Positions 1-11,029 of a stretch of DNA of 64,000 nucleotides are shown piece by piece. This DNA is from Hemibagrus wyckioides. Lineage: Eukaryota > Chordata > Actinopteri > Siluriformes > Bagridae. Within the stretch, counting starts at the first letter, position 1. Each line of letters starts with the position of its first letter. The notes beneath the pieces were generated by a model, which saw only the letters and a list, made by a program, of their open reading frames with translations, was not told the origin of the DNA and made no database searches. The position numbers and the translations under genes were made by a program. The stretch spans positions 12,934,511 through 12,998,510 of the forward strand of contig NC_080723.1 in the NCBI RefSeq assembly GCF_019097595.1, written 5' to 3'.

Positions 1-674
1 ATAAGAAAGCATGTAAAACTTCATGGTAATAACGGAAAGAAATCAAGTATTAACCCTGACGGAAAGCTTAAGAGTCCCTTCTTCTTCTTTTTTGGTAGGA
101 TCATGACTCAGAGTTTCCATCTCATCAGGCACTTTTTCAGCCTTAGTATATTTCTTGCTAAAGTGAGGGGGGCGCTAAAGATTACACACTCTTTTGAGAA
201 AGCTCAGAAAAGGGCTCAGACAATGAAGTAAAGAAGTTTAAATCAGTCAAACTGCATTTCAGGGTAAACAGTCTGAACCTCTTTCTCAAGCTCAAACAGA
301 AGGTTTCAGAAGTTTGAAATAGTTAAAACAAAGAAAGTAAATGTTCAATATCTTGAATGTTTAATATTCATGATACTGAATTATTTCTTGGCCCCTATTT
401 AAATGTAAGAAAATTTATGATACTGACTACAGAAACTGCTTTATACAAATGGTCAGATTTTTCTCATGGCTAATCTCTTCTACTGAAACATCAGGCTCAA
501 ACAATAATCTGATGGATCGAATTTTACACATACTTAGGGAGTCCAAGCCAGCTCGAGTGTATACTCTCATTAAAGAAAACATGGTAAACAAATTTTAGCA
601 AACAAATAATAAGAAACTCTGAAATTCACGTGAATATTTCAATGATATTTTTCACTGAAGTTGATGCTGCTTAC
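1..674 (-). other. rassf8: rassf8 intron, partial
   Basis: This stretch follows the rassf8 first coding exon on the minus strand, beginning with a good donor (GGTAAGCAG read on the minus strand, GT at 674-673). No exon, RNA gene or recognised repeat is visible. The next rassf8 exons, encoding the rest of the Ras-association domain and the coiled coil, must lie beyond the left edge. Confidence 0.7.
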
Positions 675-777
675 CTATTGCTTGAGCTAGTGCAATGACC
701 ACTTCCTGACAGGTGGTGGCCTCTGTGACTCCACAGACCACTCGCTGGATTCCATCCACCCAAACCTTCAGCTCCAT
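675..777 (-). CDS. rassf8: rassf8 first coding exon (Ras-association domain family member 8), partial gene
   Basis: The exon reads [20 protein letters not shown] and continues [14 protein letters not shown] before a split glycine codon. This is the N-terminus of RASSF8, the start of its Ras-association (RA) ubiquitin-like domain; only about three residues appear to differ from human as I remember it. The exon gives 34 codons plus one base and ends at a consensus donor, the phase expected for AI-G|R. The ATG at 777 was chosen because it matches the family start, although the frame stays open upstream without another credible AUG. RASSF8 is an N-terminal RASSF protein linked in the literature to cell junctions and growth control. 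The rest of the RA domain and the coiled coil lie outside the window. The gene is divergent from kras, as in human 12p12. The related RASSF7 is a weaker alternative; sequence and linkage to kras favour RASSF8. Confidence 0.9.
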
Positions 778-1652
778 CCTGACACAGGCGGTGCAGAGTT
801 GGGCCTCTAGCTCTGCTCCTTCATTCCCGCAGACTGCAGCTGCGATTAGCACCGGTCAACAGGGCCACACTGGACACAGACAGGAAAGCACTCAATACTG
901 CTCATGCACCCACATGTAAAGCACCACACATACATTAGAGGACTACAAACATAGCTGTGTCTCTCTCTCTCTCTTTTTTTTTTTTAGAACTTAGCAACAG
1001 AGGACAATTGTAACAAGACCACTAAAAGAGAGTTCTGTTCTGTTCCCTTTCATTTCTCAAATCATACCATGTTTAACTCTAATATGCAGGTGATACTGGA
1101 GTGCTCAAGAACTTCCTTTGCCAATGGATTCTTCTAACCTCGTTTGTTGTTCAAATGAAAGTCCGTTAATTGTCAAAGGAGGGGGAAAAAAAAAAAAAAA
1201 AAACTCCATCTGGCCACAGACTCTAGAATCACGACCCTGTGAGTCACTGCCTCTACTATCAGGAAAGCTTTGCCAAAGGAAATGTCCATGCTTCTAGCAA
1301 GAGCCCCCTGTATGCTTTCAGATGGACATGTTTCCTTCCTAAGAATATCCCCCCAGGTTTTAGCAACAAAAGAAGGCTTTTGTATGGCAACTAGCTTTTA
1401 GTCACCTTTACATAATGTGTCTCAGAACAATGGAATGAAAACCTGAATGTGACGTTTTAATGCAGCACACACTTTAGGCATAAATCAGTGCAAGTTTTGT
1501 ATTGTGGAGATGGCCACACTGGGAATTATGGGACCAGCTGGACTCAACACTCTCTGCCTCCCACTCACAAGTATTTCTAGGCTACAAAGGTATGGGTTTG
1601 AGCCAGGGTTTTGATTTTGTGCATAAAAATACAAGTAGTACCCTTAAAAAAA

Positions 1653-1678
1653 ACACACACACACACACACACACACAC
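1653..1678. repeat. (CA)n microsatellite
   Basis: About 13 uninterrupted CA units lie directly before the left arm of the hairpin at 1,680. Confidence 0.95.
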
Positions 1679-1679
1679 C

Positions 1680-1751
1680 CATTAGACAGCTCAAAGCTAT
1701 ACACTTATATATATATATATATATATATATATAGCTTTGAGCAGTCTAATG
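1680..1751. repeat. Inverted repeat with (TA)n core (long hairpin)
   Basis: The left arm at 1680-1701 (CATTAGACAGCTCAAAGCTA then TA) and the right arm at 1730-1751 are reverse complements with 21 of 22 positions matching; the single mismatch is A against T in the middle. The spacer is an alternating TA run of about 28 bp that can extend the stem. The unit could fold into a nearly continuous 72-nt hairpin. It may be a small foldback element, a template-switch product, or a microsatellite expanded inside a palindrome. No family is recognised. Confidence 0.85.
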
Positions 1752-2857
1752 CATCATATGCATTTGAAGGATTTATTTATTTATGTATCTTTACAAAATG
1801 TATAATCGTGGCAACTGCTGATAAAAAGATTTCATTTATTATTATTTGTGAAGACAACATTTGGTCACAAGGGATTACACTTTTTTTCTGTAATATTTAC
1901 ATAAATAACTGTAAGACTGAGTTCTTGGGCAACTCATTGTAATTTCAACGCACAAGTAACATGCATTTTATTAAATTGCTATTTCTTCCAATTTATTTAC
2001 AAAATTCATGCTTCACACAAGCCGCACAGTAATAATTGGTAAAAATGCAGACTTTGTGTGTATATCTTACCCATCTTTTGTGTCTATTAGTAGGTGAGAA
2101 TAGACCAAAGGGTTTTTTTCTGACAGAGTCATCATTCTCTCCACCTCAATTCCCCCCGATTAATGTCGTTACAAACAGTCCTTTCATTTATTCATTATTT
2201 CACAAAAGAATGAAGCTTTGAACAGTTGCCTCTCCAAATGGGACACAGCTAATTTACTTTGTGTGCGGGGCACTGGAATGGAAAAGTAGATCATTTCTGT
2301 CAGCCAAAGACCACAGAACGCCTCCATGGGCTCCATTCGAAGAAATGCAATACTCTGCTAATAATATGCCACAGATCCCAATCCATCACTGAGCCTTCTG
2401 CTGATAAAGACAATGCAAGGTTGCATGATGTAACAAAAATACCACTTTAATGTGTGGAGACTCCAACATTACTGCTTAAACTGAGTTAATAACTGAACTA
2501 TTCAGAATTGTTTGCAGAGTACAGGAAGTTTATGAAGACAGCCGGGGTGAGCTCCTGATTTCTTATTAGGCAACTCACTGAATTACTCAATTGTTTAGAC
2601 TACAGAGGATGACTTTGATCAAAATGTCTCTCTTCGCAAAAAGGAAAACGTTTCTGCTGAGTACATTTAGATACTTTATTCCAGTTCGTTTGGGAATAAC
2701 TGGAAAAAGACATATCAGAGCACATGAAAATAATATGCCTTATAGAACATTATTATTATTATTGTTATTATTATGAACAATGCTACAAGATGATTGCAAT
2801 ACAGTAGCTTTGCATCTAACAGTTATGCACACACAATGTTTCTACTCTTATAACCAT

Positions 2858-3545
2858 GGTGAGGAAAAAAAGCATCTCAGCAGGCACAAAACATTGAATC
2901 TTGAGGTGGCTGGGCTACAACAGCAGAAGACCGCAGTGGGTTTCGTTCCTGCCAGCTAAGAACAGGAATCTGGAGCCATCATGGGCACAGACTCGCTCAA
3001 ACTGCACAGCTGAATCTTAGGGGGGAAAAAATAAATCACCCAGACTTTTTCCAGTTAACTGTTTAGCTCATCATGGGTGAGTCTGTGCCCATGGTAGTCT
3101 CCGATTCCTCTTCTTGGCTGACAGGAGTCTAACCTGATCTGGTGTGCTGTTGAAGCTCATCCACCTCAAGGTTTAATGGGCAGCATGAGATGCTTTTCTG
3201 CTCACTACTGTTTGTAAAGAGTGCTTATCTTCTAAGAGTTACTACAGTTCAGGTCAGTTCAGACTAGTTTAAATCATTCTTATCTCTCTCGTTAACAAGA
3301 TGTGTGAAAATCCCAGATCAACAATTTCTGAAAGACTGGAACCAGCCCATCTGTCACCATCAACCACGCCACAGTTAAAGTCGCAGAGTTCACACTTTTT
3401 CTCCCATTCTGAAATATGATGTGAACATTAACTGAAGCTCTTGACCTGTAGTATTTTATGCATCGTGCTGATGTGATGTGATTGGCTGATTGGATAACTG
3501 CATGAATGTGCAGGTGTACAATTGCTCCTAATAAACTGGGCGGTA
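2858..3545 (-). mobile_element. Palindromic non-autonomous Tc1/mariner-like element
   Basis: Read on the minus strand, the right end (ACCGCCCAGTTTATTAGGAG) resembles the teleost Tc1-like terminus that reads CACCGGCCACTTTATTAGG. The body resembles the 5' part of that family, including wording such as GATTGGCTGATTGGATAA and TGTGAACATTAACTGAAGCT on the plus strand. A second copy of the internal segment lies inverted at about 2858-3005 against about 3070-3200, with shared blocks such as GGGCACAGACTC and AAGCATCTCA. No intact transposase remains. Family membership comes from remembered repeat wording; the inverted duplication is seen directly. Confidence 0.7.
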
Positions 3546-5908
3546 AATATATATCTCCAATATTTCCTCTAAAAGCCCAATTGCTTGTTTATCTCCGAGA
3601 GCAGAAATCTTTTCCATGCCATTCATTTTGAGTCATGATTTCACATATTCTCACATGTAGGAGCTGGTATTGGCATAAATGCCTGTGTTGGTGTCCAATG
3701 CCATATGGTCTTGGTCTTGGATGCTGAGGAACCACTCTGAGATTACCCTACTCTAAGTAACATGGATCCTGTCTAAAACATAAGCAAAGTGAAGACGCAA
3801 CCGAATGTGGCCACTGCATATAGCACACCATCACCCAAAACATACTTCTGAGCTGATATCAATTAAGGTAAAATGATAATTAAGTTGAAAATTCTATATC
3901 TATATTGCTGTAGAAAAAAACAAAACAAAACCGTGGCCTCATTGTAACCAGAAAGTGAATAACAAGATGGAAGGGCAGAACAACCTTCCAAATTCACCCA
4001 TTCTCTATTCATGCAAGTGGTATTTTTATGTAACCATTTTTTATGTGAGTTAGAGTGCTCTCATCCTTCATTAAGACTTCTCTGGAGCATCGCCGCCAGT
4101 ATATGCTTTTCTAAAGAGAGTCTGGCTCTAAAAGGATACTAAGCCATTAGCTTTCCTGGCTCTTTGTTGTGACCTTCCCATGCTGTGAACATGGCCTTCT
4201 GCTACCCTGACTTGGAGCACAGGTCCAGAACCAATGCAAAGACAATCTGGCCCTCCTGATTAGGTCTGGGGGTAGGAATCTGACGAATTCATTATTATAC
4301 TGATTTTAATAGTTGACTTAAATAGAATTGCTACATGTGATGTGCTACAATGATGGATCACATTTTCCTTTACATTTTGCTTAAAAATCTAGATGTTAAT
4401 GTTATGTTTTAGTGTGTGAATCATTTATTTTGGTATGGATGAAGGTCCCTGCAAATAAAATGTTCAAGAGACTGTTATATTTATTCACTATCAGAAAATT
4501 ACCCAAAAGAAAAAGTTTCATCATGCAAACAGTGTATGTGACTGTTTAAGCTAGTTTACGCAGGGATAGGTTTAACTGTAGGATTACAGTTTTCTTTTCT
4601 AAAAATTCCAGGCAACAATTTGGGAATCAATACAGTTCAACAGCACTTTTAACAGTGGTCTTTGTCACAAAGCAGCTTTACAGCTCTATAGTCTTTACAC
4701 ATAATGCAATATGCTTTAATTTATAGTATTAAACAAATCCTTCTCTTACATTAGTCCCTACAATCAATGTTGGTTTCTGACGATTTCTTCTATAGTGGGC
4801 ATATTTTAAATGCTTTGTTTTTACTTTCAGGGTTTCTTTTCACGAAGTCTACACTGATTATCAAGTGACTTCCCAAGATAGCTAAATTAGAAAGAAAAAA
4901 ACAAACAACAACAACAACCACTCCCCCAAAACCGACTACAGTCTATTGTGTTTGAGTAACAGTAATGTCAAGAAGAAAACAACAACTAATAACATCCAGA
5001 CATGCTTTCATTACACTGCAATCTGCTAGTAAAATTCTTTTTGCATTTTTTCAAAAAAAATTGTATTTCTTTTTTAAAACTAAGGCTAAAATGCAGTTTT
5101 AAAAGCAGAACTATAGGGTTATACACCGATATACAGAAATCTCACTCCTGAAGAAATCCCTTCACAGTCTTGGGTTTCGGCACACTAAAACAACCTTCAT
5201 TTACAAACAGTTTAAACAAAATCATTCAATGCCTTGTCGCTGGCCCTTTCTTAAGCACACTAAAGCCTAAAGAGTTCTTTTTTGCCTGTCAGGAAGTGAG
5301 AGGGAAAAGCCTTAGACAAGCCTTAGAAGGTGACAAAAAACTCACTCATGAATTCATGATCAGAAACTCAGATCTCTTGCTAAACCTTACTGAGCAGACC
5401 ACCCCTATACTCTGATACGGTGTATGCCACTTCTTAAAATAAACACCACAGGCAAGATAACCCAATCTGTTCTATATTGCGATAACAAGAACGCGGTGGG
5501 GTGAAATATCATGCCTACAGATGTATGGTGCAAATTGTACTACAGTATATAAACAGTACAGCAAATACATGGAACGACAAGTTAACTGTGCATAACTGAG
5601 CATAATAATCAGGGCTGACTGACTGTACAATGCGTACAATGGGAACATTTCCTTGGTAAATTATAGTGTATATACATTATATCTCCAAGGCATTATGTAA
5701 AGGAAAAGCATTCTTTCAGAATGATCCTTTCAATGGATCGCTTTCATTATCCGTTTGCCTACAAATCACACTAACCTTGTTTGCCAGAAAAGGACACAAA
5801 GGACATAGGAAGTCCTGCAAGAGACAAGAGGCTTAAGTCATGACAGGAAAGAACCAAATTAGAAATGAATGACAGACCAATTTTACCTTCTCGCAAAGAA
5901 GGGACACT

Positions 5909-5948
5909 TATATATATATATAAAAGTATACATTTATAACACATATAC

Positions 5949-6002
<54 letters not shown>
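5909..6002. repeat. (TA)n microsatellite cluster
   Basis: A short TATA run near 5,909-5,922 is followed by about 25 uninterrupted TA units to 6,002. Confidence 0.95.
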
Positions 6003-7995
6003 CAAGTGAACTCCTGAAGCACTGATTCTCCTGTTTCCTGCTGAACTTTTAATTCTGCTAGTGTCTGCCTTAGCTGCCATGCTACATGTAATTACTAACA
6101 ATTTATGCACTCTGGAGTAATTGGTTGCAGGCCTCGTCTGAAATGGATCCACACACTTACACTCACTCACTCTCACTCACACACTCTCTCACACACACTG
6201 ACACACACACACAGCATGTGTGTTCTCTAAATCTGACTGCTTTTCCCTCTACTGGAAAAAGGGCACAAAAGAAAAGGTGATGAACTTAGCTTTGCTTGTC
6301 AATCTAATCATATGCACGTGAAGCAAGACGAGAAACGAACACATGTAGCTAAGCAGAATTTAAATAACAAATTAAAAAGACATGTCTTTCCTGTATATTA
6401 ATCATTGTTGGGAATGTACATGCCCCAATGGATGCGGGATTTTAATCAGGAAACACTGGCCTTGATCTTGCACCATAGGCACTGATAACATTGAGGCTGC
6501 ACATTCCAAACCACATGCATTCTATGAGCCATGATTCAGATAAGTATTCCTATTCCCACTACCCTTCCCTTGATGTGAACAGCAACACTAGCAATACACT
6601 AGCTACAATCCTGCTCATCACAAGCTGATAGTTTAGAATGTGTGACGGTAAATGAAAGCGGTGTAAATGGTATCAAGCTGATACAAGTATTAAGCCTCAA
6701 GGGAATAAGATATTAAGTCTGTCAATTACGTGTATTGTTTTACACAACCCTCAAATTTGAGAATTTAGAAATTTTAGTCTTTTTAAATACACCATACACT
6801 GCTTTTGGCATGCATACATTCTTAGGTGTATACAAGAAGCACCATGTAAAGTAGCTACCATCTGTGTTTATGCCTTAATGCGAACGACAACAGAAACACA
6901 AATCCACCCGAAGATTATGAGAGTATTTTGACTCAGATGAACTGGGAAGGTCAATCGAAACTGATGACACTTTCAAATATTATGCATGTATGTGGTTGCA
7001 AATAGCTGACAGAGAGAGAATGAAAAGCAGAAACCTTCTATCGCTCTCTCTCAATAAGTACTGTGTGTGCAGCAAAATCCCAGTGTGTGTGGAGAGAGGA
7101 AGGAAAACAGCCCCCCTCACATAGCCCTGTAAAACAATAACCTGAGGGCTCTTGGATTTTAGTGAGAGTAGTCAAGGAACAAGGGTTCAATGTGAAATCT
7201 CAAAAGTGGGTATATCAATAAGTATGAATTATTTATATTAGTTACACCACTAGATTAACATCCAACACTTTATTAACCTGCTAGATGATATATAACTTTT
7301 GGAATAATAGTAGAATAATAGCAGAACTGTATTATATTATTGGCATTTTAAGGTGCTTGCCTTGCAACATTTCATTTAGAGTAGCAAGTAAGCACCCCCT
7401 TACTTTAGTTAACTGTGTGAACTTTTAGTTCAGTTCCACTGCTGAATATGTCTTTTTTCTTTCTTCTGTTAGGAAAATCAGATCATTAAGAGGCAAAATA
7501 GGCCTCGGACAATAAAAAAAAGAAGAAATACATCTCAAACAGCGTTTCCTTTCCAAGACTTTCACAAAGAAGAACAACGTACCTTCTGTGGTATTTAAGT
7601 GCACAGCAACTATGGCTGCCTGAGTCCTTGTAAACCTTTTTCGGAGTATTTTCGTCGGAGTACCATCCTGGCCCGGGATGTTTTAATAAACTCAAGGACC
7701 CCCCCCCCAACATGGAGGTCAGCACTGGCAGACGTGCTAACATCTGGATGGCACATTGAGCTGCACATAATGCTCGCTTTGTTCTTTTGCCATGATTGTG
7801 AAGAGCAAGAGAACTGGCCTTCGGGAGGGAGTAAAAGTGCTGTCCGACAAAAATATTAAGGTGGCCAGCTTTCTCCATATGGTTAATATTAATATTCTCT
7901 GAGCTCATCTGTTTTAGTAGTTACTTTAAAAAAAAAAAAAATCTCCTGTCTAATTTCGGGGTTCGGTTCAGAATAATACATAGACACCATTTACC

Positions 7996-8073
7996 ATAAT
8001 AATAATAATAATAATAATAATAAGAAGAAGAAGAAGAAGAAGAAGAATTAGAAGAAGAAGAGGAAGAAGAAAA
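7996..8073. repeat. Compound (AAT)n(AAG)n microsatellite
   Basis: About nine AAT units run straight into an AAG tract with a few substitutions (AAT, AGG). The AAG part is a polypurine run on the plus strand. Confidence 0.95.
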
Positions 8074-8276
8074 CATTAAGCTGTCTAGATATAAACTGCC
8101 TAATTATAGTATGTTGACAATCAATGTTTTCTGATAAATATTTAATAAATAAACATGATCTGATTATGTTCAGACATTTGTTGCCTTGTTTGGTGTCTGT
8201 TATTTCGTTGTTTATATTTATTTCTCACACTCAATAGTTCATCTGTTGAGTTAAATCTTCATTGAAGTGAAATATT

Positions 8277-8336
<60 letters not shown>
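8277..8336. repeat. (TA)n microsatellite
   Basis: About 28 uninterrupted TA units lie about 300 bp left of the candidate rassf8 first exon. Confidence 0.95.
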
Positions 8337-8338
<2 letters not shown>

Positions 8339-8622
8339 CATAAACACGAGTAAACCTCATTGATGTGAGTTATTTCCTCAGCACACTGTAGTGAAATGTG
8401 AGCAGTGGGTTAATCCCGGCTCAATCTCAGCTTGTCTTCAGGCTCCAGTTGATCTCAGCTTGTTTTTGCCTGGAGTGTGCCGTCAAACTGAGCAATAGCG
8501 ACAAGATTATTCTATATATTTTTTTAGTCCACACTGGACACAACACGTCTCTGTCCATCAGCGGCCCTCATCTATTATCTTTCACGCGGATTTAATAATA
8601 ATCAAGGTCGTTTTTGCCTTAC

Positions 8623-8960
8623 CTTTCAATCCGTATCCTGAAGAAAACAACCCGTCCTGACCGTTTTCCCCAGACCTGACGTTACCGCGTCTGAAGTTTG
8701 CTGAACAAATGGACAACGGAACGCAGTTTTGTTCATCTTCCTGCCTATTAACACTCACGCTGGATGGGGATATGCGTTATAAAGGCTTTGTAAACAAACA
8801 CGGATGCTTTCCTGTAGCAGGAGACAGAATGAACCGAGCGGACTGACGAGCAGAGGGAAAAGTTTTCATGCTGTGTAACGGCGCATTCTGCGGGAAACTC
8901 CCCCATACTGCTCTAACATGGCAACGGCTCCGGGACAGCGCGGTGCATTCTGGGGGATTT
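8623..8960 (-). promoter_or_regulatory. rassf8: Candidate rassf8 untranslated first exon and CpG-rich promoter
   Basis: Base composition changes sharply here, with many CpGs against an AT-rich background. On the minus strand a strong donor reads ATTGAAAG|GTAAGG, with the exon ending at 8623. Upstream on that strand are promoter-like words: a CRE-like TGACG near 8,680, an E2F-like GCGGGAAA near 8,890 and an RFX-like GTTGCCATG near 8,920. No long frame is present, as expected for an untranslated exon. The transcription start is not determinable. It could instead belong to an unrelated transcript. Confidence 0.45.
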
Positions 8961-9550
8961 TAAAGCTGCACTAGGGTCTGTGTAAGCAGCTCAGAAGGAA
9001 AAAAAAAACCTGACGCAAAATGTGAGAGCAGGCAGAAACCAGAGGAGAGATCTACTCTGATCTACTCTCACATTCACCATCATCACCCCCGTGTGGGACT
9101 GAATATGTGTGAGGACATGTAGTCTAGAATATCAAGCTGCAACCTAATGCAGCAGTAAAGCTCATGCAATGCTATGAGTGTGTGTGAATTTTCATCTTCT
9201 CACAAACACTGAGTATTGACATGGACACTGTGCTTGGGAATGGGTGTAAATAAGAGCATAAATCAGTCAAGAGTAAATAAACTTCAACCCGTCCAAGAAG
9301 AAATAAAGATATGCACTTCATGCACAACATGCCATTTTTAGCAACTGGGTTCAGGTTAATGGATATACTGACACCTAGTGCTTTACACTGGTATTGCTCC
9401 TCTGTAATTGTTTAGTGTAAAAGAGCATCTGCAACAACAACAACAACAACAACAACAATAATAATAATTATAGATAAGACCCTTTATGTGTACTGTCAAT
9501 AAGTCATGATAAGAGATCAAATATATTGGATAGCTAAAGAAGCATTTATT

Positions 9551-9637
<87 letters not shown>

Positions 9638-10139
9638 ATTTATAATAATTATCATTATTATTATTATTATTATATAATTAATTATAAATATATATATTAT
9701 ATATTATTATTATTATTATTATTATTATTACTGTTATTTGTTTATTTTTTATTATTGTTGTTGTTAATAATAATATTAGATTGATTACTACTACTACTAC
9801 TACTAATAATAATAAGTAGATGTGGGTTTTCTGTTCCGTTCCCGTTCTCCGTTTTCTGTTCTGTTTCCGTTCATTCTTCTTGTCCAAATTAGATGCCAGA
9901 GATTTATAAAGGACACATATCTTTCCATTCAAAAATGTTCACCGAAAACAAGTAGTCTTTATTATTTAGATGTCTATATTTCTTAAGTTTATACTGGGAG
10001 ATTGTTTATGAGAATCTGCGAGGTGAAATCGTGTCTGCCAAAAAAGTTGCGCAACTAGAAATAGCTCATGTGGTAGTTATTTTAAACCAGTCCGACTAAA
10101 AGACATGTAGGTTAAAACCATTTTTGTTAATGTCACCTA
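8961..10139. other. Intergenic DNA between the rassf8 and kras promoters
   Basis: No exon or RNA gene is seen. The middle is dominated by trinucleotide repeats (listed separately). Short flanking unique sequence has no recognised motifs. Confidence 0.6.
9434..9816. repeat. Trinucleotide repeat cluster with (AAT)n/(ATT)n palindrome
   Basis: CAA then TAA units begin at 9,434. At about 9,552-9,594 there are about 14 AAT units, followed immediately by about 13 TTA units to about 9,633, which is a self-complementary block. Further TTA runs follow to about 9,732 and an ACT/AAT run lies at 9,786-9,815. Open frames of poly-N, poly-Y, poly-I and poly-L across this block are repeat artefacts. Confidence 0.95.
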
Positions 10140-10290
10140 CTGGTCGGGGGCGGAACAAATGCGCCTCGATGCCTGAAGGATCGACAAGGGCAATGAACCA
10201 ATCAGATCCTTGCATGGCTCTGACGTATGTTCAGCGCGTCCCGGTTATATTTAGGACCTATTTAAACAGAGAGGGACTCAGTGCTGTGCT
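10140..10290 (+). promoter_or_regulatory. kras: Candidate upstream kras core promoter
   Basis: Within 130 bp and in promoter-like order lie a GC box (GGGGGCGG, 10146-10153), a CCAAT box (ACCAATCAG, 10197-10205), a CRE-like TGACGTA (10221-10227) and AT-rich TATA-like words (TTATATTTAG near 10245 and TATTTAAA at 10259-10266). The block lies about 1.9 kb upstream of the kras start codon and in plus orientation. The motifs are seen directly; the link to kras is inference. Confidence 0.4.
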
Positions 10291-10679
10291 GCGGATTTCT
10301 GAGGATCATGTGAAAAGCCGGTTCATAATACACTAGATGCAGGCTACATTACATTAGCAAATACATCCTTATTATAGTACACTGTTTAACATAATAGACT
10401 AAAATCTGAGAGAGAGAGAGAGTGTTCTGTATTATATACAGTATATATTAATGTGTGGTTATCATGTGTTATTGATAGACTATTGATTTGGACTGTTTAT
10501 AAGCACAGCTCCCCGTAGGCAAGGCTCATCATTAAAATGATGCAAGCTGACGCTGAAGAGAAACCGGTTGCACAGCTAATGTACGTATTTTAGGCATCTT
10601 TCAGCTCATATATAAGAAGTACAGACACCTACTGAGAGAGTGAGAGAGAGAGAGAGAGAAAGAGAAAAAAAAACATTGT

Positions 10680-11029
10680 GCATTGGTGGCTGGGTAAGTG
10701 ATCTCGGCGCTACGCTGGCTCCACCGTATCCGCCCATATTTATGTAAAGAGCGACCTCCGTACAGGCGAGTGCACGGAACAGGCCGAGCAAGAGGGAGAG
10801 GAGTGAACGAGGAGGAAATATATTTATATATGTATATATCTCTCGCCGTACTGTCCGCGGAATGAAGCGTTTATAAGCGTGAATAAATGTGCGATATCCG
10901 GCTCGTAGAGTTCTTGCAGCGGTTCCTATTATGAAAATGGCAAGATCGGGTCTAAGGAGAGGACTATAGGTTGCTCTTAACTTTATTCGCCTTTTTCGTG
11001 GCTTGGACGCGGAACTTGCAACGCCAAAG
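10680..11029 (+). promoter_or_regulatory. kras: CpG-rich block, candidate kras untranslated exon 1
   Basis: This segment is rich in CpG (CTCGGCGCTACG, CCGCGG, AGCGACC) compared with its flanks, as expected at the 5' end of a housekeeping gene. KRAS has an untranslated first exon in mammals, and exon 2 here opens with an acceptor seven bases before the ATG, so a separate 5' exon must exist. A plausible donor is CCAAAG|GTAACA with the exon ending at 11029. Other donors nearby cannot be excluded. A minus-strand open frame spans the block but resembles no protein. Confidence 0.35.

Larger units (their letters stand above)
778..2857. other. rassf8 5' UTR/intron sequence, non-coding
   Basis: The bases just above 777 on the minus strand must be 5' UTR of the same exon, but I cannot place the acceptor securely. 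Beyond that the DNA is AT-rich and has no recognisable exon. It contains a poly(A) tract near 1,186-1,203, a (CA)n tract and a hairpin, listed separately, and a short (TTA)n near 2,750. Confidence 0.5.
3546..8620. other. Probable rassf8 first intron, no genes seen
   Basis: This AT-rich DNA lies between the candidate untranslated first exon of rassf8 and its first coding exon. Open frames here are short and none resembles a protein. It includes poly-purine/pyrimidine runs, (TA)n tracts and an (AAT)n(AAG)n block, listed separately. Any extra untranslated exon cannot be recognised from sequence alone. Confidence 0.5.

Noticed and set aside
7486..7908. 140-codon minus-strand frame and an overlapping 86-codon plus-strand frame
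   Set aside because: Neither has a recognised motif or splice-site structure, and the frames cross low-complexity C and A runs.
9383..9932. Open frames of poly-Ile, poly-Asn, poly-Tyr and poly-Leu on both strands
   Set aside because: They are translations of AAT/ATT trinucleotide repeats.
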